Below, piece after piece: positions 1-5,656 of a DNA stretch of 5,656 nucleotides. The translations under genes were made by a program, and so were the position numbers. The DNA comes from Treponema sp. UBA4326. Its GTDB lineage: Bacteria; Spirochaetota; Spirochaetia; Treponematales; Treponemataceae. The number at the start of each line of letters is the position of its first letter. Within the stretch, counting starts at the first letter, position 1. The notes below the pieces were generated by a model. It was given only the letters and a program-made list of their open reading frames with translations, ran no database searches and was not told the origin of the DNA. The DNA is taken from contig DGTW01000315.1 in the NCBI GenBank assembly GCA_002393835.1, positions 1 through 5,656 of the forward strand, read 5' to 3'.

Positions 1-2
1 GT

Positions 3-83
3 CTGGTGCTCGCTGATTCTCGGAATCATAACGAACAGGACGGGAAAGCAGATTATGAATCATCTTGGAAAAGGAGAGTATGA
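3..83 (+). CDS. 3' end of an upstream gene, product unknown (partial)
   Basis: The third forward frame is open from the left edge to a TGA at 81-83 and would encode a hydrophilic, charged C-terminal tail ending ...ESSWKRRV. The stop sits in an ATGA overlap with an ATG at 80-82, a common arrangement for translationally coupled genes, which is the main reason for preferring this frame. The first frame is also open from the left edge, to a stop at 241-243, but it would overlap the next gene by about 160 bases, so it is less likely. No family can be recognised from 26 residues. Confidence 0.35.
   Translation: MVLADSRNHNEQDGKADYESSWKRRV
71..76 (+). promoter_or_regulatory. Ribosome binding site of the small coiled-coil protein
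   Basis: AAGGAG at 71-76 lies 9 bases before the ATG at 86 and only 3 bases before the ATG at 80. The spacing favours 86 as the start. The ATG at 80 has the competing merit of overlapping the upstream TGA. An in-frame ATG at 65 lies before this site and is not supported. Confidence 0.6.
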
Positions 84-85
84 AG

Positions 86-472
86 ATGAAAAGAAAGATG
101 ACGGCTTTGCTTCTGATTCTGTTCGCAGCCCTTCACCCGCTTTGTGCAAATCCGCACGGAACAAGGGGGCAGGAAAGCCTGCGCGAACAGCAGCCGGAGC
201 AAAGGAGAAAATCAGAAACATCCTTTCAAACGGTGAGTTCTGAGCAGCTTGAGCAAATCTACGGGGTCATCGATGAAATGCGTGACCAGTGGAAGGAGGA
301 TGTCGCAGGGTATGAACAATTAGTCCAGTCACTCTGCAACGAAAACGAGGCTCTCCGCCAGAAATGCACAAAAGTTTCTGAACGGAGAAGATTCTGGATC
401 AAGGTATCTGTATGCGAGGCACTGGTTATAGCTGCCGGCGCATACTGCATTCACAATTTCAACAAACAATAG
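86..472 (+). CDS. Small secreted or membrane-anchored coiled-coil protein, unknown function
   Basis: I do not recognise this 128-residue protein. Residues 1-21 look like a signal peptide (basic MKRK start, hydrophobic 7-16, possible cleavage after LCA21). Residues 22-50 are polar and Gln/Arg/Glu-rich. Residues about 52-100 are predicted helical coiled coil, with alternating Leu/Ile/Val and acidic or basic positions, and include two Cys (84, 94). A basic RRR motif (100-102) is followed by a hydrophobic stretch at about 103-122 that could be a C-terminal membrane anchor. If the signal is cleaved, the coiled coil would face the periplasm and be tethered by its C-terminus. Small size, tight packing with the upstream frame and this topology recall phage lysis or accessory proteins (spanin-like), but that is a guess. 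The start could also be the ATG at 80, which gives two extra residues. An AGGAGG overlaps its stop codon. Confidence 0.7.
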   Translation: MKRKMTALLLILFAALHPLCANPHGTRGQESLREQQPEQRRKSETSFQTVSSEQLEQIYGVIDEMRDQWKEDVAGYEQLVQSLCNENEALRQKCTKVSERRRFWIKVSVCEALVIAAGAYCIHNFNKQ

Positions 473-478
473 GAGGCA

Positions 479-575
479 TGAGAAAATTACATCCGTGTAA
501 TTTTCTCACGGCCGAGTTTTTGCCACTGGCAAAAACTCGCATATTCGTTGCATCCATGCAACGCCGCTAACGCGG
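479..575 (+). repeat. Cluster of four perfect hairpins; two diverged copies of one palindromic unit
   Basis: Four inverted repeats lie almost back to back. Hairpin 1: TGAGAAAATTACA 479-491 pairs with 496-508 (13 bp, loop TCCG). Hairpin 2: CGAGTTTTTGCC 513-524 pairs with 528-539 (12 bp, loop ACT). Hairpin 3: CGTTGCA 546-552 pairs with 557-563 (7 bp, loop TCCA). Hairpin 4: CCGC 564-567 pairs with 572-575 (loop TAAC). Hairpins 1 and 3 share the core TTRCATCCRTGYAA, with paired changes that keep the stem (A-T in one is G-C in the other), and both are followed about 15 bases later by GAGTTT (514-519 and 575-580). This suggests two copies of one unit kept for structure. None is followed by a T-run, so they are poor intrinsic terminators. 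The cluster may be a dispersed intergenic repeat or an RNA-level processing or stability element at the boundary between the small gene and the isomerase operon. The family is not recognised. Confidence 0.85.
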
Positions 576-598
576 AGTTTAACAGGAAAAAACATATT

Positions 599-1678
599 AT
601 GAAAAAAATTTTACTTGCTGCCACAATTTTACTTTCATTTGCCTTTGGTGCATTCGCTCAGTCGGATTTGCAGCCACTGGCAGTCGTAAAACTCAACAAG
701 TCTGAGACGATTACGCTCAAACAGCTGAAGAACCGTGTTGAGACTTATCAGAAACAGAATAATCTTCAGTCTTTCACCGTTGAGCAGAAAAAAGAAATCC
801 TCGATGCCATGATTGACGAAAAACTCGTCGTTCAGGCTGCGACAAAGGCAGGAATGAACATCACTGACACTCAGGTGAACCAGTATTTCTTGCAGAATAT
901 TGCCCAGCAGGTTGGCCGCAATGTCACAGAGGCTGAGTTCGCTGAAATCGTCAAAAAAGAAACAAATCTTTCCCTCGATGATTTTATGAAGCAGCAGGTT
1001 GGAATGGGCGTAAACGATTACAAGGCTTATCTCAAAAATCAGCTTTTGGCTCAGCAGTATGTCATTCAGCAGAAACAGGGAGAGCTTACTAAGGTTGCTC
1101 CTACAGACGAAGACATTCGCAAATTCTATGACCTCAATAAGGCTTCTTTCGTTCAGAACGACATGGTAAAGCTTTTCCTCGTCGTTGTTCCAAAAGCTGG
1201 AAATGCCGAAGGTGCTAAAACAAAGGCTGAGGGAATGCTCAATGCCGTAAAAAACAAGTCCCTTTCATTCGATAAAATCAAGACCGACTCTGGAAAAGAT
1301 TATCAGGGTGGCGATCTCTTTATTGGAAAAACAGCACAGCACGCACAGCAACTGGGAATTTCTTACAATGACTTGCTGGAGCTTTTCACACGAGATTTGA
1401 ATTACATCTCTAGTCTCAACGAAACCGAGACTGATTTCCAGTTCTATGTGGTTCGCCAGAAATATGCCGCAAAAATGCTTGGAATTTCTGACCTGGTTCA
1501 GCCGGAAACTACAATCACAGTTTATGACTACATCAAACAGAATCTTACTAATCAGATGCAGAGCCAGGCTCTTGTTGCTGCCGTTCAGGACATCACAAAG
1601 AGTTTGCGGACTCCTAGCAACTTTGAATACAAGCAGAAAGACGAAAAACTCAAAAAACTGCTTGATTGGGATAAATAA
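599..1678 (+). CDS. Secreted SurA/parvulin-like peptidyl-prolyl isomerase or periplasmic chaperone
   Basis: This 359-residue protein is exported: residues 1-20 form a clean Sec signal peptide (MKK, hydrophobic 4-17, AFA20 before Gln21). Residues about 27-160 match the helical SurA N-terminal chaperone type, including EILDAMIDEKLVVQAA (66-81) and the repeated T/D-x-x-V/I-x-x-(Y/F) helix starts at 90-97 and 169-177. Residues about 187-292 look like a parvulin (PpiC) domain, with strand KLFLVVVPK (191-199), a GGDL turn (238-240 region) and a terminal strand FQFYVVRQKYAAK, but the usual helix and serine-rich loop are diverged, so catalysis is uncertain and a chaperone role is plausible. A C-terminal helix (about 307-336) and a Lys-rich tail follow. 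It probably helps outer-membrane or periplasmic proteins fold. As I recall, treponemes carry a related basic membrane antigen (the Tpn39b type) next to nusB. The start at 599 is set by the signal peptide and AGGA 11 bases upstream; a TTG at 548 in frame would place 17 odd residues from the repeat in front of the signal. Confidence 0.85.
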   Translation: MKKILLAATILLSFAFGAFAQSDLQPLAVVKLNKSETITLKQLKNRVETYQKQNNLQSFTVEQKKEILDAMIDEKLVVQAATKAGMNITDTQVNQYFLQNIAQQVGRNVTEAEFAEIVKKETNLSLDDFMKQQVGMGVNDYKAYLKNQLLAQQYVIQQKQGELTKVAPTDEDIRKFYDLNKASFVQNDMVKLFLVVVPKAGNAEGAKTKAEGMLNAVKNKSLSFDKIKTDSGKDYQGGDLFIGKTAQHAQQLGISYNDLLELFTRDLNYISSLNETETDFQFYVVRQKYAAKMLGISDLVQPETTITVYDYIKQNLTNQMQSQALVAAVQDITKSLRTPSNFEYKQKDEKLKKLLDWDK

Positions 1679-2103
1679 TGTCACGAAGGAAATCTAGAAT
1701 TACTGCATTCCAGGGGCTTTATTCCTGGGATGTCGGCGGAATGAGCGAAAAAGACCTTCTCGAACTTTCATGGGTAAAGACTTCTTCAGAACCTGGCTCA
1801 GAAGGTTTGTCTGTCAGCGATGACAGTGCCGCTTTTGCGAGAATGCTTATCGCCGGTACAATTGAGAATGTTCAGAAAATCGATGAGGTCATCAAAGCTC
1901 ACCTCACGAACTGGGAATTTGACCGTGTTAACAAGGTTACGATTGCAATTCTCAGAATGAGCGTTTATTCACTCATGTTTATGAAGGATGTGGAGCCTTC
2001 AATCGTAATTGACGAGGCAATTGACATCGCAAAAAATTACGGACCGGATGACTCATACAAATTCGTGAACGCAATCCTTGATAACATCAAAAAAGATTTG
2101 TAG
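1678..2103 (+). CDS. nusB: Transcription antitermination protein NusB
   Basis: NusB binds boxA RNA together with NusE (ribosomal protein S10) and promotes antitermination in rRNA operons. The 141-residue length matches the family (E. coli 139). Recognisable family features are the Arg-rich N-terminus with an AFQGLYSWD motif (residues 9-17, compare A.Q.LY..d), the central LTNWEFDRVNKVTIAILRMSVYSL stretch (around 76-99), EPSIVIDEAIDIAKNYG (around 105-121) and the C-terminal DDSYKFVNAILD signature. A low-complexity Ser/Glu insert (about 35-50) separates helices 1 and 2. The start codon shares its A with the isomerase stop codon (TAATG), and there is no strong ribosome binding site of its own, so translation is probably coupled to the isomerase gene. 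The TPR lipoprotein gene begins 34 bases after its stop. Confidence 0.95.
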   Translation: MSRRKSRITAFQGLYSWDVGGMSEKDLLELSWVKTSSEPGSEGLSVSDDSAAFARMLIAGTIENVQKIDEVIKAHLTNWEFDRVNKVTIAILRMSVYSLMFMKDVEPSIVIDEAIDIAKNYGPDDSYKFVNAILDNIKKDL

Positions 2104-2127
2104 AAATCACAAGAGGAATGACAAAAC

Positions 2128-2131
2128 GGAG
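2128..2131 (+). promoter_or_regulatory. Ribosome binding site of the TPR lipoprotein
   Basis: GGAG at 2128-2131 stands 6 bases before the ATG at 2138 and fixes that start. An upstream in-frame start inside nusB would put a charged 20-residue stretch before the lipoprotein signal and is rejected. Confidence 0.7.
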
Positions 2132-2137
2132 TTCCAA

Positions 2138-4072
2138 ATGAAAAAAAATCCTGCCCCACGAAAAATAATCGCATTTTGCTCAATTCTTTTTCTGGCAGGA
2201 ATTTTTTTTGCATCCTGCTCAAAATCTGATGACGCTACCTTTATGAGCGCAATGGAGAGCGTTGATATTTTCATCAAGAACGGTGATGCCGCCGAGGCCA
2301 TGAGGCTGCTAAAAAAATCAGAAAAAAAAGCATACAGTTCCTTTGCCCGTTTGGGAATTTTCCGCCGTTACATGAAATTAGGCGAAGAAAAAAGGGCAGA
2401 AAATCTTCTTTCCGAAGGCCTAAAAAAACTGCCCGAAAATCCCGAGCTTACGGCAGTTTATGCTCACTTTTTGCTCAAACAAAACAGACTGACTCAGGCT
2501 ATCGAGCTTTCCAAAACTCTTGAAGGCACAAAATACGGTTCGATTCGCTCCGAAGCCATAATGAAAAAACTCTTGCAGGACGAGAACCTTTCAGATTTTT
2601 CAAGTCCCTTTTATTCCAGACAAATATCATCAGCTTATTACGATTCTTATGTGGGAACAAATGACAGTCGCTGGCTAAGAAACTGTGCCTTGATTTATCT
2701 CTTGCGGGGTGAGTATTCAATGGCGGCAGCCTTACAGCAGGAGCCTGTTGATTCAGAAGACGCTCTTTTCTGGGCTTTCGTTCAGTATGATTCAGGCAAT
2801 TATGATATTGCGGCGCAGAACCTGGAAAAAGTTTCATCAAGCTTGCTCAGATCGTCTGCCTCTCTTCTTGCTTCCGACTCTTACATGATGCTGGGGGATG
2901 AGGAAAGTGCGGAAAAAAATCGGGAAAATTACATAAATTCAGCTAAAAACTCTTCATCAAAGTTGATTCCTTCGATACTTGTGAATTCGGCTTTATACTC
3001 TTTCAGGCATGAGGACTACCGCAAGGCTTATGAGTATCTGATTGAGGCTTTTGTTTCCGAACCAGACTTTATCCCGGCCTTGATTTCTTATGGCAAGCTT
3101 TCATGGAAGGATTCACAGCCTCATCAGATGAGCGAGCTTGAAAAGGCTTTGAGAAAAACTTCTCTGCGAACAAGCCGCATGAGGGAATTTGACGAGAGAC
3201 CTAAATTTACCATATCTGATGCCCTTTATCGAATGGAAGAGACTCTTGAAAGGGAAAGCCGGGCAGGTCTTCGCCATGATGATGATTTGATTGTCGAGCG
3301 TCTTTCGCTTTATCTAAAAAACAACCCTGATTTGAATCTTACCCAAAAGACTTCCGTTATCTGGAATGAGCTTGAACAAAACGAGCTTGGAAGCAACATT
3401 TACCCGCCGCATCTCCTTCAGTTTGCCGTACAGAAATTCCTTTCCTATGGTCTTATCGATGAAGGCCGCCAGCTTTTTATGAATTACATCGATGCGAAAT
3501 TTGACCTGAATTACAGGCAAAAGCAAGCTGAGGGCGGAACTTCCGAAAAAGTTAAGCTTGATGTCTTTGGCGGTGAAAAAAGCGAGAAAGTACCAGTCAT
3601 TCCCGAAAGCGTTGCCCGGCTTGCCTTTGGAGACAGGGCGGCAGACAAAAGTGAGCGCATGGAAGTCTGGGAAGTTGAATTTGCGGCCTATTTTTCACTG
3701 CTCGAAAAAAACATTTCGGCTGCAAAACGTCTTTATGAATATGTGCTTTTTGAGACTGGTGGCGTAAAAAGAGCCAATGCAAGCGGCTCTGTCTCGTCTG
3801 TGTCGCCATTGGCGGCTTCTTCCAGCGCAGCAAACCTGGCAATGATTTATTCAAGTACGGGTGAGCGAAAGAAAGCTATGGATTTGTATTCTCTTGCGGC
3901 TGGAAAAACACGGTCGCCTCAAATCAAGTCTAAGTTGCTCTACCGTCTTGCAAAAATTCAGGCTGATTCTGGAGATTTTGACGGAGCAAAAACTTCCCTC
4001 GCCTACAGCATCAGCCTTGACAGAAGCAATGCCGATGCCAGGCTCTTGAAGAGGGAAATAGAGGCCAAATAA
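2138..4072 (+). CDS. TPR-repeat lipoprotein, envelope-located
   Basis: The 644-residue protein begins with a lipoprotein signal: basic residues 2-9, hydrophobic 10-25, and lipobox F24-A25-S26-C27, so Cys27 should be lipidated. Phe at -3 is unusual for E. coli but acceptable in the relaxed spirochaete lipobox. The mature part is nearly all helical, with tetratricopeptide-like pairs. The clearest are about 37-66 (ending AAEAMRLLKKSEK), 67-100 (KRAENLLSEGLKKLPENPEL), 209-237, 281-311 (YRKAYEYLIEAFVSEPDF), 512-540, 563-590 (ANLAMIYSSTGERKKAMDLY) and 597-630. A less regular middle (about 330-510) contains a charged, Gly-rich linker near 463-485. TPR solenoids dock protein partners, so it probably acts as a scaffold or assembly factor facing the periplasm, perhaps with the isomerase encoded in the same operon; the partner is unknown. 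No catalytic motif is visible. The stop codon lies six bases from that of the convergent bioB, and no GC-rich terminator separates them. Confidence 0.85.
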   Translation: MKKNPAPRKIIAFCSILFLAGIFFASCSKSDDATFMSAMESVDIFIKNGDAAEAMRLLKKSEKKAYSSFARLGIFRRYMKLGEEKRAENLLSEGLKKLPENPELTAVYAHFLLKQNRLTQAIELSKTLEGTKYGSIRSEAIMKKLLQDENLSDFSSPFYSRQISSAYYDSYVGTNDSRWLRNCALIYLLRGEYSMAAALQQEPVDSEDALFWAFVQYDSGNYDIAAQNLEKVSSSLLRSSASLLASDSYMMLGDEESAEKNRENYINSAKNSSSKLIPSILVNSALYSFRHEDYRKAYEYLIEAFVSEPDFIPALISYGKLSWKDSQPHQMSELEKALRKTSLRTSRMREFDERPKFTISDALYRMEETLERESRAGLRHDDDLIVERLSLYLKNNPDLNLTQKTSVIWNELEQNELGSNIYPPHLLQFAVQKFLSYGLIDEGRQLFMNYIDAKFDLNYRQKQAEGGTSEKVKLDVFGGEKSEKVPVIPESVARLAFGDRAADKSERMEVWEVEFAAYFSLLEKNISAAKRLYEYVLFETGGVKRANASGSVSSVSPLAASSSAANLAMIYSSTGERKKAMDLYSLAAGKTRSPQIKSKLLYRLAKIQADSGDFDGAKTSLAYSISLDRSNADARLLKREIEAK

Positions 4073-4078
4073 AGTTTT

Positions 4079-5137
4079 TTAACAAGTTTCTTGCAAATGG
4101 TCGCCGGAATTAGCTGAATCACAGCAATTGCAATCACAGCCACAGTCAGAAGAATCACATGCCGTGCCTTTCCTTGTGCTTGTCTTTCTTCCCATTTCAC
4201 TTAGCATTTTGATGTCGCCCTTGATTGTACTTCCGCTTGTTGTAAGCATGTTGCCTGTGATTGTGGCAGAGCAGCCGCTTTCAAATGCTTTTTTGCCGTT
4301 TTCGGAGAGCAGTTTTCGCCCGGCGGCAAGACGAATGTTTGCTTCTGGATTTATGAAGCGGAATGTGGCCAAAGTGCGCAAAATTTCTTCTTCGGAAAGA
4401 GGCGTGATTTTTTCAAATGGGGTGCCTGGAATGGCCATAAGTGCGTTGATGGGAATTGAGCGGATTCCAAGCTCTTGAAGGGAAAGTGCCATGTCAATTC
4501 TGTCTTCAAAAGTTTCTCCCATGCCGATAATGCCTCCTGAGCAGACGCAAAGGCCTTCTTCCTGGGCGATTTTGATTGTCTCGATTTTCATGTCATAGCT
4601 GTGGCTTGTGCAGATGTTAGGGAAATTCCTGCGGGATGTCTCTATGTTGTGATGATAGCTTGTCACACCGGCTTCTTTCAGTCTCCTGAATTGCTCTCTG
4701 GAAATAAATCCCATTGAGGCGCATAGATTGATGCTCAGTTCCTTGTGCATACGCTGGTAAACATGAAGGGCTTTTTCAAAGTCCTGGCCTGTCAATGCTC
4801 GACCGGCAGTTACGATGGCAAAGCGATTTACCCCTTCGTCCTGATTTGCCCTTGCCTCTGCAATGATTTTTTCTTCGTCCATGAAGGAATATTCTTCACA
4901 GCCTGTGTGATTGTGGGCGCTCTGGGCGCAGAATTTGCAGTTTTCTCCGCAGCGACCGCTTCGGCCGTTGATAATTGTGCAAAGGTCAACATAGTCGCCC
5001 TTAAAGTGAGCGCGGATTTTGTCTGCCGCTTGTGTAAGGTCTTTTATGTCGCAAGTCTTAAAAAAGGACAGGTCATCCTTCCGTCCAAGCCTTTTTCCCC
5101 TGATGATTTCTTCAGCGAGTTCCATTATATTCGTCAT
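4079..5137 (-). CDS. bioB: Biotin synthase, radical SAM; probably the anaerobe 'Type II' kind
   Basis: BioB inserts sulfur into dethiobiotin, the last step of biotin synthesis. The 352-residue protein carries the radical-SAM cluster motif C63-GEN-C67-KF-C70, the YHHNIETS motif (161-168), CSGGIIGMGET (199-209) and IRLAAGR (268-274), all typical of BioB. Against E. coli BioB, the auxiliary cluster ligands Cys128, Cys188 and Arg260 correspond to Cys139, Cys199 and Arg269, but the Cys97 position is Ala107 (RFAIVTAGR). Extra cysteines occur at 176, 197 and 289. Loss of that ligand with added cysteines fits the published Type II BioB of obligate anaerobes, which uses an auxiliary 4Fe-5S cluster; the assignment of individual ligands here is inference. 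A tail beyond the barrel (about 318-352) has seven cysteines (327, 332, 334, 336, 338, 339, 352). The start is the ATG at 5137, preceded by AAGAGG; a GTG at 5164 lies upstream of that site. No other bio gene is in view. Confidence 0.93.
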   Translation of the reverse strand: MTNIMELAEEIIRGKRLGRKDDLSFFKTCDIKDLTQAADKIRAHFKGDYVDLCTIINGRSGRCGENCKFCAQSAHNHTGCEEYSFMDEEKIIAEARANQDEGVNRFAIVTAGRALTGQDFEKALHVYQRMHKELSINLCASMGFISREQFRRLKEAGVTSYHHNIETSRRNFPNICTSHSYDMKIETIKIAQEEGLCVCSGGIIGMGETFEDRIDMALSLQELGIRSIPINALMAIPGTPFEKITPLSEEEILRTLATFRFINPEANIRLAAGRKLLSENGKKAFESGCSATITGNMLTTSGSTIKGDIKMLSEMGRKTSTRKGTACDSSDCGCDCNCCDSANSGDHLQETC

Positions 5138-5144
5138 CTTTTTA

Positions 5145-5150
5145 CCTCTT
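5145..5150 (-). promoter_or_regulatory. Ribosome binding site of bioB
   Basis: On the minus strand AAGAGG occupies 5150-5145, 7 bases before the ATG at 5137. It decides against the in-frame GTG at 5164, which would add nine residues and has no such site at the right distance. Confidence 0.65.
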
Positions 5151-5221
5151 GTAGTAAAAGCCACGCATGGATGATGCAGAATAATTGAGTGAAAACAATG
5201 TCCATTTGTGACTTTTTGTTC

Positions 5222-5250
5222 AGTTTAGTGAAAAAACAAAGAATTGTAAA
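5222..5250 (-). promoter_or_regulatory. Candidate sigma-70-type promoter for bioB
   Basis: Read on the minus strand, TTTACA (5250-5245) and TAAACT (5227-5222) are separated by 17 bases. They match the -35 consensus at five of six and the -10 consensus at four of six positions. Transcription would begin near 5215, giving a leader of about 78 bases. In DNA this A/T-rich, chance matches are common, so this is only the best candidate. Confidence 0.35.
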
Positions 5251-5342
5251 CTTTAAACTTTATAAAATGAGTTAACAATATTTTTTTTGTAGTATTGTAT
5301 AAGAAAAAAACAAAGAAAAACGAAAAAAAAATATAAAACCTA

Positions 5343-5371
5343 TTGACATACTAGGTAAAAGAGACTAGAGT
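5343..5371 (+). promoter_or_regulatory. Promoter of metY with upstream A-tracts
   Basis: A perfect -35 TTGACA (5343-5348) is followed after 17 bases by TAGAGT (5366-5371, four of six to TATAAT); TATAGA at 5371-5376 is an alternative with poor spacing. Phased A-runs at about 5304-5332 just upstream look like an UP element. The expected start is near 5378, right at the first leader hairpin. TAGGTA (5352-5357) and TACCTA (5377-5382) form an interrupted inverted repeat that brackets the -10 region and could be an operator. Confidence 0.6.
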
Positions 5372-5375
5372 ATAG

Positions 5376-5656
<281 letters not shown>

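Noticed and set aside
1..243. Open first frame from the left edge to 243 as an alternative upstream gene
   Set aside because: It would overlap the small coiled-coil gene by about 160 bases, and its later part has the low-complexity character of an out-of-frame shadow.
479..539. Hairpins 1 and 2 as intrinsic terminators of the small gene
   Set aside because: Stems are strong but neither is followed by a T-run on either strand, and the duplicated architecture points to a repeat instead.
520..547. TTGCCA (520-525) and TATTCG (542-547) as a promoter for the isomerase operon
   Set aside because: The -10 matches only three of six positions, and both elements fall in the palindromes; no other good promoter was seen upstream of 599.
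548..598. In-frame TTG start at 548 extending the isomerase by 17 residues
   Set aside because: It starts inside hairpin 3 and would place repeat-derived residues before a complete signal peptide that begins at 599.
1265..1684. Long antisense open frame under the isomerase gene (similar ones at 2499-2840 and 3597-3854)
   Set aside because: They mirror strongly supported coding sequence, have no convincing ribosome binding site and show no recognisable domain.
4073..4100. Bidirectional terminator between the convergent lipoprotein and bioB genes
   Set aside because: Only a T6 run and a 4-bp CAAG/CTTG stem are present; there is no GC-rich hairpin.
5138..5164. GTG start for bioB at 5164
   Set aside because: The ribosome binding site at 5150-5145 lies downstream of it and is correctly spaced for the ATG at 5137, where BioB-like sequence begins.
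4745..5188. Plus-strand open frame antisense to bioB
   Set aside because: It lies opposite the conserved N-terminal half of BioB and resembles no protein family.

Overview
The window looks like chromosomal DNA of an obligately anaerobic spirochaete, most likely a host-associated Treponema. This is an inference from protein character and layout, not a database result. Supporting signs are a secreted SurA/parvulin-type foldase overlapping nusB, a TPR lipoprotein with a spirochaete-style relaxed lipobox (FASC), an anaerobe-type biotin synthase, and A-rich intergenic DNA with Gram-positive-like purine-rich ribosome binding sites.

Layout. (1) Positions 1-472 hold the end of one reading frame and a small unrecognised protein with a signal peptide, a coiled coil and a C-terminal membrane segment; it resembles accessory or prophage cargo rather than core genes. 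(2) Positions 473-598 hold a dense run of four perfect hairpins made from two diverged copies of one repeat unit. (3) Positions 599-4072 form a plus-strand operon of three genes: a periplasmic peptidyl-prolyl isomerase-like chaperone, nusB (overlapping by one base in TAATG) and a 644-residue TPR lipoprotein. (4) bioB lies on the minus strand (5137-4079) and converges on the lipoprotein gene with only six bases between the stop codons. (5) Positions 5138-5444 are a very A/T-rich divergent control region. (6) metY (O-acetylhomoserine sulfhydrylase) starts at 5445 and runs off the right edge.

How the genes relate. The isomerase and the TPR lipoprotein both point to envelope protein handling, while NusB serves rRNA antitermination; linkage of the three may simply tie envelope capacity to growth. 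bioB and metY are both sulfur-dependent anabolic genes and share one divergent intergenic region, but no common regulator is visible.

The most interesting items are the palindrome cluster at 479-575, the unusual cysteine inventory of BioB (the usual auxiliary-cluster Cys is Ala, extra Cys residues are present, and the C-terminal tail is Cys-rich), and the metY leader, which can fold into two mutually exclusive structures next to the ribosome binding site. No tRNA, rRNA, CRISPR array, transposase or convincing intrinsic terminator was found.
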